Assembly (NCBI RefSeq): GCF_016342265.1
Contig: NZ_JAEIOS010000009.1
Span: 471,264-535,263 of the forward strand
DNA length: 64,000 nucleotides
Source of the DNA: Corynebacterium meridianum
GTDB lineage: Bacteria > Actinomycetota > Actinomycetes > Mycobacteriales > Mycobacteriaceae
Reading direction: 5' to 3'
How positions within the stretch are numbered: position 1 is the stretch's first letter; the number at the start of each line of letters is the position of its first letter. The position numbers and the translations under genes are program-made. A model generated the notes under the pieces. That model did not search any database, had not been told where the DNA came from, and was given only the letters and a program-made list of their open reading frames with translations. This document shows, in pieces, positions 58,179 through 64,000 of this stretch.

Positions 58179-59840
58179 GTGCCCATCGGCGATGGACCAC
58201 TGATCGTGCAGTCCGATAAAACCGTGCTGCTGGAGACAGGGCACGAGAAGGCCGACGCTGCCCGGTCGGCGCTGGCGCCGTTCGCCGAACTCGAACGCGC
58301 CCCGGAGCACGTGCACACCTACCGCATCACCCCACTGGCACTGTGGAACGCCCGGGCCGCGGGACACGATGCGGAACAGGTCGTCGACATGCTCGAGACC
58401 TACTCGCGTTTCCCCGTGCCGCAGGCGCTGCTCATCGATGTCGCGGAAACCATGAGCCGCTATGGCCGGGTGCGACTGCACAAGGACCCGGCACACGGGC
58501 TCACACTCGAATCGGACGAGGCCGCCATTCTCGCCGAGCTCATCCGGCACCGGAAGATCGCACCGATGCTCGGGCAACGGATCGATGACACCACCTTCGT
58601 GGTACATCCGAGCGAACGGGGCCGGCTCAAGCAGGAGCTGCTCAAGGTCGGCTGGCCCGCCGAGGATCTCGCCGGATACGTCGACGGGGAGGCGCACCCC
58701 ATCGAACTGTCCACCGAGAATGAACAGTGGGCGCTGCGTGACTACCAGGCCCAGGCCGCCGAGGCGTTCTGGGCGGGCGGCAGCGGTGTGATCGTACTCC
58801 CCTGCGGCGCAGGGAAGACGATGGTCGGTGCCGCGGCGATGGCGAAAGCCAAGGCCACCACACTCATCCTGGTCACCAACACCGTCGCCGGCCACCAGTG
58901 GCGCGACGAGCTGATCCGCAGGACCTCCCTCACCGCCGACGAGATCGGCGAGTATTCGGGGGAGGTCAAGGAGATCCGCCCCGTCACCATCGCGACCTAC
59001 CAGGTGGTCACCCGGCGCACGAAGGGCGAGTTCAGGGCCCTCGAACTGTTCGACTCCCGCGACTGGGGGCTGATCATCTACGACGAGGTGCATCTCCTGC
59101 CCGCCCCGGTGTTCCGGATGACCTCGGATCTCCAGTCCCGGCGGCGACTCGGACTCACCGCGACCCTCGTACGCGAGGACGGCCGCGAGGGCGACGTGTT
59201 CTCCCTCATCGGCCCCAAACGCTTCGACGCACCATGGAAGGACATCGAGGCACGTGGCTACATCGCCACCGCCGACTGCGTCGAGGTCCGCGTCACCATG
59301 ACCGACGCCGAACGCATGGCCTACGCAACCGCGGAATCCGCGGACCGCTACCGCCTGGCGGCGTGCGCCGGATCCAAGATGCGGGTCATCCGTAAACTCC
59401 TGGCGAGACACGCGGGCCAGCCGACCCTGGTGATCGGCGCCTACCTGGACCAACTGGAGGAGATCGGACAGACGATCGACGCCCCCGTCATCGAGGGCAG
59501 CACCTCGAACAGGCAACGGGAGAAACTGTTTGCCGCGTTCCGTGCCGGGGAGATCGACGTCCTCGTCGTCAGCAAGGTCGCGAACTTCTCCATCGACCTT
59601 CCGGAGGCCGCCGTCGCCATCCAGGTGTCGGGCACCTTCGGTTCCAGGCAGGAGGAGGCACAGCGCCTCGGCAGGCTGCTGCGCCCGAAGGCCGACGGCG
59701 GTGAGGCCCACTTCTACTCGGTCGTCTCCCGCGACAGCCTGGACACCGACTACGCGGCGCACCGGCAGCGTTTCCTCGCTGAGCAGGGCTACGCGTACCG
59801 CATCATGGACGCAGCGGATCTGCCGGATCCCGGCATCTAG
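58179..59840 (+). CDS. ercc3: DNA helicase XPB/ERCC3-like
   Basis: 553 residues, a superfamily 2 3'-5' DNA helicase of the archaeal/bacterial XPB type. N-terminal domain (GPLIVQSDKTVLLE, YRITPLALWNARAAG); Walker A in LPCGAGKTMVGA; DEVH box in IIYDEVHLLP; LGLTATLVRED (RED motif); and motif VI in EEAQRLGRLLRP. GTG start at 58179 with GGAGAGGA about 10 bases upstream. It follows its XPB-like partner after about 90 bases. Confidence 0.96.
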   Translation: MPIGDGPLIVQSDKTVLLETGHEKADAARSALAPFAELERAPEHVHTYRITPLALWNARAAGHDAEQVVDMLETYSRFPVPQALLIDVAETMSRYGRVRLHKDPAHGLTLESDEAAILAELIRHRKIAPMLGQRIDDTTFVVHPSERGRLKQELLKVGWPAEDLAGYVDGEAHPIELSTENEQWALRDYQAQAAEAFWAGGSGVIVLPCGAGKTMVGAAAMAKAKATTLILVTNTVAGHQWRDELIRRTSLTADEIGEYSGEVKEIRPVTIATYQVVTRRTKGEFRALELFDSRDWGLIIYDEVHLLPAPVFRMTSDLQSRRRLGLTATLVREDGREGDVFSLIGPKRFDAPWKDIEARGYIATADCVEVRVTMTDAERMAYATAESADRYRLAACAGSKMRVIRKLLARHAGQPTLVIGAYLDQLEEIGQTIDAPVIEGSTSNRQREKLFAAFRAGEIDVLVVSKVANFSIDLPEAAVAIQVSGTFGSRQEEAQRLGRLLRPKADGGEAHFYSVVSRDSLDTDYAAHRQRFLAEQGYAYRIMDAADLPDPGI

Positions 59841-59893
59841 ACTGACAGACGGCACCGGCCACAGATTCCAACCACGGAAGGTAACCCCTCGTG

Positions 59894-60544
59894 ATGAGCG
59901 CAACCGACTTCCCCTTCGCCGTCGATGAGACCCACAACAAGGCGAACAACGAACTGTTCCGGGATTCCCGTCGCCTCGTGGTATCCGCGGGAGTGTTCGG
60001 CCTGATCCAGCTCGCCGTCGCGGCCGGGGTCCTCCTCTACTTCGGTGGACAGCCGTGGGTGTGGATGATGGCGATCGCCCTGACCGTGATGGCCCTGGTG
60101 AGTTTCGGCATGATGGTGGTCCTGCCCAGGAAGGTCGGAACCGCACAGGAACTCTACGACCGCTACCCCCTGGCACCCGCGATCGTCGCGGAGGTCAACG
60201 AACGGGATCTCGTGCTCCTGGCACTGGTCGACACGACCGTCGATGAAACCGGGGAACCCCGGTGGGCACTCGCCGCCCGGACGGTCACCAGGCTCGCGGG
60301 CCATCCGCGGAAGGTCGGTGAACGGGTCCCGTCGGTGGCGGTGTCCGGGCAGCGGAACCTCTCGGATCGGGAACACTGGAGCGAGGTCACCCCGATGCCG
60401 ATCTCCTGGGCGACCCCGGACAGGAGCGTGATCGACCGCGCCGCCGACGCCATTCCGGCTGCCCGGTGGAAACGCCTGGAGAAGTCCGTCGATCGTCTCG
60501 CCGAGGTCCGCGAAACCCCGGCCGACCTGCTCGTTCTCGACTGA
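59894..60544 (+). CDS. DUF3239 family membrane protein
   Basis: 216 residues from ATG 59894; a GTG directly before it is alternative. Two helices near the N-terminus (LVVSAGVFGLIQLAVAAGVLLYF and WMMAIALTVMALVSFGMMVVL) and a cytosolic domain with LAPAIVAEVNERDLVLLALVD, AARTVTRLAGHP and VSGQRNLSDREHW. Function unknown. It starts about 50 bases after the XPB helicase on the same strand. Confidence 0.8.
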   Translation: MSATDFPFAVDETHNKANNELFRDSRRLVVSAGVFGLIQLAVAAGVLLYFGGQPWVWMMAIALTVMALVSFGMMVVLPRKVGTAQELYDRYPLAPAIVAEVNERDLVLLALVDTTVDETGEPRWALAARTVTRLAGHPRKVGERVPSVAVSGQRNLSDREHWSEVTPMPISWATPDRSVIDRAADAIPAARWKRLEKSVDRLAEVRETPADLLVLD

Positions 60545-61023
60545 CCTCCGCGTCCGGAGCATTTACCGGCTCAGCCATCCGTTCCCCGGTCACCGGACCG
60601 CCGCGGAGTTTTGATCTCTTTTCATGTCCGGAATCCACCTCTTGGCTGCGGCGCGGAGCGGTTCGCTTCACCGACCACCGGATCAGAGGCACTCATCAGT
60701 GCGAGATCGGGGAATTGTCCGGGATCGGTCGCCCCACACGACAGGCTGGCAGAACCGGCGACGCCCCCCCCCAACAGCTGGTGCACGACCGCAGGCAGCT
60801 CTGCATAACCGCAGGGCGCAGGAGAACACCGCACCGGCCCCCGTCGATACCCGGGACGCCGAACAGCCCCCACCGTGAGTTCGCTCCTTCCCCCTGGAAA
60901 GTGTGGGGTTCCCACAAACTCGATAGGACACTAAAACTAATAGCGGATATCCCCTTACCCGGATGCCCTCAGCTCAGGAGTTTCACCGTGAATGGAGCTC
61001 TCCCATGAACCACGACCGGTGGG
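60545..61023. other. Intergenic region before the kinase-like gene
   Basis: No supported gene; the open frames here do not look like real proteins. The region near 60920-60950 is AT-rich (ACTAAAACTAATAGC) and probably holds the promoter of the next gene. Confidence 0.45.
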
Positions 61024-63423
61024 ATGGCACCGCATGAGTGGATCAACGGGCACGCCGAATCCGGCATCTCCGACAGCCGAGGAACCGGTAAGCACACCCG
61101 GGACATCGCCCCACCGTTTGCCCCGGCTCCATCCCGGACCATCGGAGACAGCGCGCCGAGCGCCTTCGAGCATCTGAGCAGCGGACACCTGGCGGAGACT
61201 GCGGTGCTGCGGGTCACCGCCTCCGCGACAAGTGTCGCCTGGATCCTGGCTCTGGCATTCAGCAGGACCGGGAGCCATGTCGCGGGACAACTCTCCGCGG
61301 GGAGCTTCAGCAGACCGCTCGCAGCGGCAGCCGTTCTCCTGATCTGTGCCGCGCTTCCTCTCCTGGTGTGTCTCAGCCCGGATCCGAGACGCTACCGGCA
61401 GCTGATGGTCATCTCCGCCACGGGATACACCGTCACCATCAGCACCCACGTAGTGTTGAATACGGTGTACGGCAGTTCTCCACTCGGCGACCTCCACATG
61501 GAGGACCACGCCGGTTTTCCCGCCATGTTCTTCGCCGCTTCACACCGGCCACCGCTCGGATACGCTCTCGGAGCGATCATCATCGCCGCCTCCACAATCC
61601 TGAACAACACGATTCCCCACGGCAGCCACTTCTTTCTCGCGATCGCCCACGGTGAGGTCATCCCCTTTCCGTTCCTCGTTTTCCTCGCCTACGCGACCAG
61701 CACCGCCCGACGACTCGACGCCCGCGTTGCGTCACTGCACCGTGCCGCGTTGGTGAACGCCGGGTCCCGGACGCTGCGGGAGACAGAGACCCAGTTCCTC
61801 GCCCACGTGCATGACAACGTCCTCACGTTGCTCGGCTCCGTCGCCCGGGGTAGCCCCGGGATCGGTACTGAACAGATCATCGGAAGACTGTCACCCGACG
61901 GGGTTCCGTACACGGGCGGTGCTCCGGTCGCCGTCCGTGAGCTCATGGATGAGGTGCTGCGAATCGTGACGACCTTCGATCCCAGAACAGTGGTGACGTC
62001 GTCGCATGTCCCGTCCACCGCGGTGACTCTCCCGGCTCCGGCAGGGGCGACGATCTGTGACGCCCACCGCGCGAGGCTGCGCTCAATTCCGCGAAACACG
62101 CACCGGACGCCCAACGCCGGTGCGAGATCATCGCCACCCACAGCGACAACCGCCTAAGTGCTTTGACCGTCCGCTACAGCGATGACGGCACCGGCTTCAA
62201 CATCAGACGGATTCCGGACGACAGCGCGGGCCTCCGCCTCACCATATTCGATCGCCTGCGGACGACGAAGGGCGGGATCGTCGACATCGAATCGGCGCCG
62301 GGAAAAGGGGTGACCGTCACGATCGGATGGGGCGTCGACAACTACACCCGGATGCCGGCGGAACAACCTCGCGCCCCGTTCAGGTTCCCACCACTCGGAC
62401 GCCTCACCGGCCGACATGTCACGTACAGTCCGTGGTTCGCGGGGTGCATCGCCATGACACTTCCGGGGATGCAGTGGGTCGCGCGGCACCAGTGCGCCAA
62501 CCACCCGGCGCAGATTGCCGCGACGATCGGTTTCGGGGTCGCGGTCGCGGCGATCATGACCGGGCGGGAGTTCAAGCTATCCTTGCCCGCGACGTGTGCA
62601 TCGGTCACGGGCACCCTGATCATGAGTTTCGGCGGCATGTTGATGGGGGGCCGGGCGCAACATGCCGTGGTCCACCCACTGGTGGTTCTACGCCCTCCAT
62701 TCGATCCTCCCTCTCCTCGCCATCCGGCGGCGTGGCGGAAATGCCGCGGCGACGTTCGGATGCGTCGTCGTAACTGTCGCTGCGGCACGTGCGGCCGGAG
62801 CGACGGTGGACGCACCGACTCTGTTGAACATCCTCAACATATTCCCGACGATCTTCGCCGGCGCACTGGTTCCACTGTTGATCAGAAGAGCGACGAGCCA
62901 GTTCCCCATCGCGGCGGAAGATGCGTTGAAACACGACGAAGCCGAACACCGCGAAGGTACCCACACCGGATATCTCCGACGGAACTGCGAATGGGTGAAA
63001 GCGATGATCGAATTCGCGTTGCCGGATGATCTGCCAACGCAGGAAAGAGCACGCAATGCGCGTCTGCTCGAGATGCGTCTCCGTGATTCAATCAGATCTC
63101 CGTTCCTCGACGTACCCGATCTCACCCGGGAGGTGTGGAATGCGAGGAAGCGGGGCGTCAAGGTCACCCTGCTTGATGATCTCACTCCGGCGAGGATCTT
63201 CCACCGGAGAACGTCCGATAACTCGGAGCGTCCACCCGAGGTCGATGAAACCTGCTCGCTGGCGGCGGAAATCCTGAAATCAACGAACGGAGGACGGGTG
63301 ACCGTGCGGCTCATGCCGGGAGGCCGGGAACTGGCGGCGACCATCCTGACGGAGACACCGTCCGGGACGGCCTGCCACAGGATCAGGAATCGCGGTGAGG
63401 CGACGCCTGAACAACCGACGTAA
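61024..63423 (+). pseudogene. Tandem sensor-kinase-like membrane protein gene, broken by two opposite frameshifts
   Basis: About 800 codons if read through. Part 1 (61024 to about 62065, frame 1): a membrane domain with several helices, then a HisKA_3-like helix with LAHVHDNVLTLLGSVARG. Part 2 (about 62070-62650, shifted frame): the ATPase domain, N box EAALNSAKHAPD, G1 YSDDGTGFN, G2 DIESAPGKGVTV, then a second membrane region. Part 3 (about 62650-63423, frame 1 again): more helices, coiled region and a C-terminal cytosolic domain (RGVKVTLLDDL, GGRVTVRLMPG) like a degenerate ATPase. The shifts are about 62062-62073 and at a G6 run, 62645-62650. The start is uncertain. No response regulator lies beside it. 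It is probably a pseudogene; assembly error is possible. Confidence 0.6.
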
Positions 63424-63811
63424 CCGGGACCCCGGTTGTGCACGGTGCGCTGCGCGGGACCTGGTGAACGGACACGTACAAGCCCTCATTCCGGTCTATC
63501 ACGGATCCTGGACGACACCTCTGATGGTGGAGAGCCGCCACCGGGCAACGAGACCCCCACACTGCAGGTCCTGAGAGGAGTCTCACCGTTAGGGGTGCCG
63601 ACGGGTCAACGGCCGGGAGGCGCGATGGAGCGTTTCCGAAGGGGATCACGACGGGATCGTCTGCGCCCGGAGGCCGGATGGCGTGTCCTGAACGGCCGCC
63701 CCACCCGGGCCCGACACAATACGCCGGGAAGCCAGCAGCGTACGCGCCGAAGCTCCGACAGTGCACCCCAGGTGCAAAGATACCGGGCCCTCCCCGGGGG
63801 GGGCGGTTGCA
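63424..63811. other. Intergenic region between kinase-like gene and rRNA operon
   Basis: No gene or clear element. A run of eight or nine G lies at about 63796-63803. Confidence 0.4.
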
Positions 63812-63863
63812 TCAAAAAGAGCACCGGCCCGGGCGGACATTCCTGTCAACCCGGGCCGGTGCC
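63812..63863 (-). terminator. rRNA operon terminator
   Basis: Arms GCACCGGCCCGGG and CCCGGGCCGGTGC, 13 bp perfect, 16-base loop, followed on the minus strand by CTTTTT. It lies about 25 bases after the 5S gene. Confidence 0.9.
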
Positions 63864-63887
63864 CTTATTGTTCTGTGAAGTTGTAGT

Positions 63888-64000
63888 GTCGGCGGTGTCC
63901 TACTCTCCCACACGCTCCCGCATGCAGTACCATCGGCGCTGGTGGGCTTAGCTTCCGGGTTCGGAATGGGACCGGGCGTTTCCCCAACCGCTAAAACCAC
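63888..64000 (-). rRNA. rrf: 5S ribosomal RNA (5' end just outside window)
   Basis: Reverse strand shows the 5S core: GGTTGGGGAAACGCCCGG, CCATTCCGAACCCGGAAG, GCTAAGCCCACC and GATGGTACTGC, ending GAGAGTAGGACACCGCCG. The first few bases are beyond the right edge. The 16S and 23S genes must lie further right, all on the minus strand. Confidence 0.95.

Noticed and set aside
60466..61008. A 180-codon frame ahead of the kinase-like gene
   Set aside because: It overlaps the end of DUF3239, has no ribosome site and a composition of a non-coding frame.

Overview
The window comes from a high-GC member of the Mycobacteriales, almost certainly Corynebacterium. The signs are a type I fatty acid synthase, the mctB-mctC carboxylate uptake pair, a fused carboxyltransferase (AccDA) next to fkpA and gltA, a mycoredoxin, an Rpf resuscitation factor, SepH, and many starts placed 6-7 bases behind a TAnnnT box (leaderless mRNAs). 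From memory, the gene order rpf / cold-shock / sepH / serC / gltA / accDA / echA6 / ctpE with the XPB helicase matches a conserved block shared with mycobacteria and Corynebacterium glutamicum, so most of this window is vertically inherited core genome. I do not name a species.

Layout. 1-11.3 kb (minus strand): type I FAS, cut by the left edge, then a TetR regulator, a YccF-type membrane protein and an Nei/Fpg glycosylase. 11.7-12.6 kb: a RelBE-type toxin-antitoxin pair with a perfect 26-bp palindrome over its promoter, and a broken micro membrane ORF. 12.6-20.3 kb: the large helicase Lhr on the minus strand, divergent from cysQ-thyA-folA-mycoredoxin. 20.5-22.4 kb: a small membrane protein, an orphan CobF, an 89-residue protein and tRNA-Arg(CCU). 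22.4-28.5 kb, more accessory in character: a gene-poor stretch, a GT-C-like membrane protein, a Tat-exported DUF1906 protein, a CPA2 antiporter and a beta-lactamase-fold protein. 28.6-35.3 kb: mctB-mctC, a CtpE-like P-type ATPase, an EchA6-like crotonase and an aldo/keto reductase. 35.4-38.6 kb: an XRE regulator, a micro-ORF, a membrane protein and a NatAB-like ABC exporter in one operon. 38.6-55.7 kb: accDA, fkpA, gltA, serC, sepH, a tRNA/rRNA methyltransferase, a purine permease, pabAB-pabC, DUF3027, a lipoprotein cyclotransferase, DUF2771, cold-shock protein and rpf1. 55.7-60.5 kb: the XPB helicase, its XPB-like partner and a DUF3239 membrane protein. 61.0-63.4 kb: an unusual sensor-kinase-like gene whose reading frame is broken twice in opposite senses. 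63.8-64.0 kb: the 3' end of an rRNA operon (5S gene and terminator) on the minus strand.

How the genes fit together. FAS I, AccDA and the EchA6-like acyl-CoA protein belong to acyl metabolism. MctBC, GltA and AccDA handle acetate/propionate entry and acetyl-CoA use. PabAB/PabC, FolA and ThyA make and use folate. Lhr, XPB and Nei are DNA repair factors. Rpf1, SepH and the secreted or lipoproteins act at the cell envelope.

The best candidates for something undescribed are the doubly frameshifted tandem kinase-like gene at 61.0-63.4 kb, the micro-ORF-coupled XRE/ABC operon at 35.4-38.6 kb, the large dyad at the gltA transcription start, and the palindromic operators upstream of FAS and of the toxin-antitoxin pair. 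I see no CRISPR array, insertion sequence or prophage.
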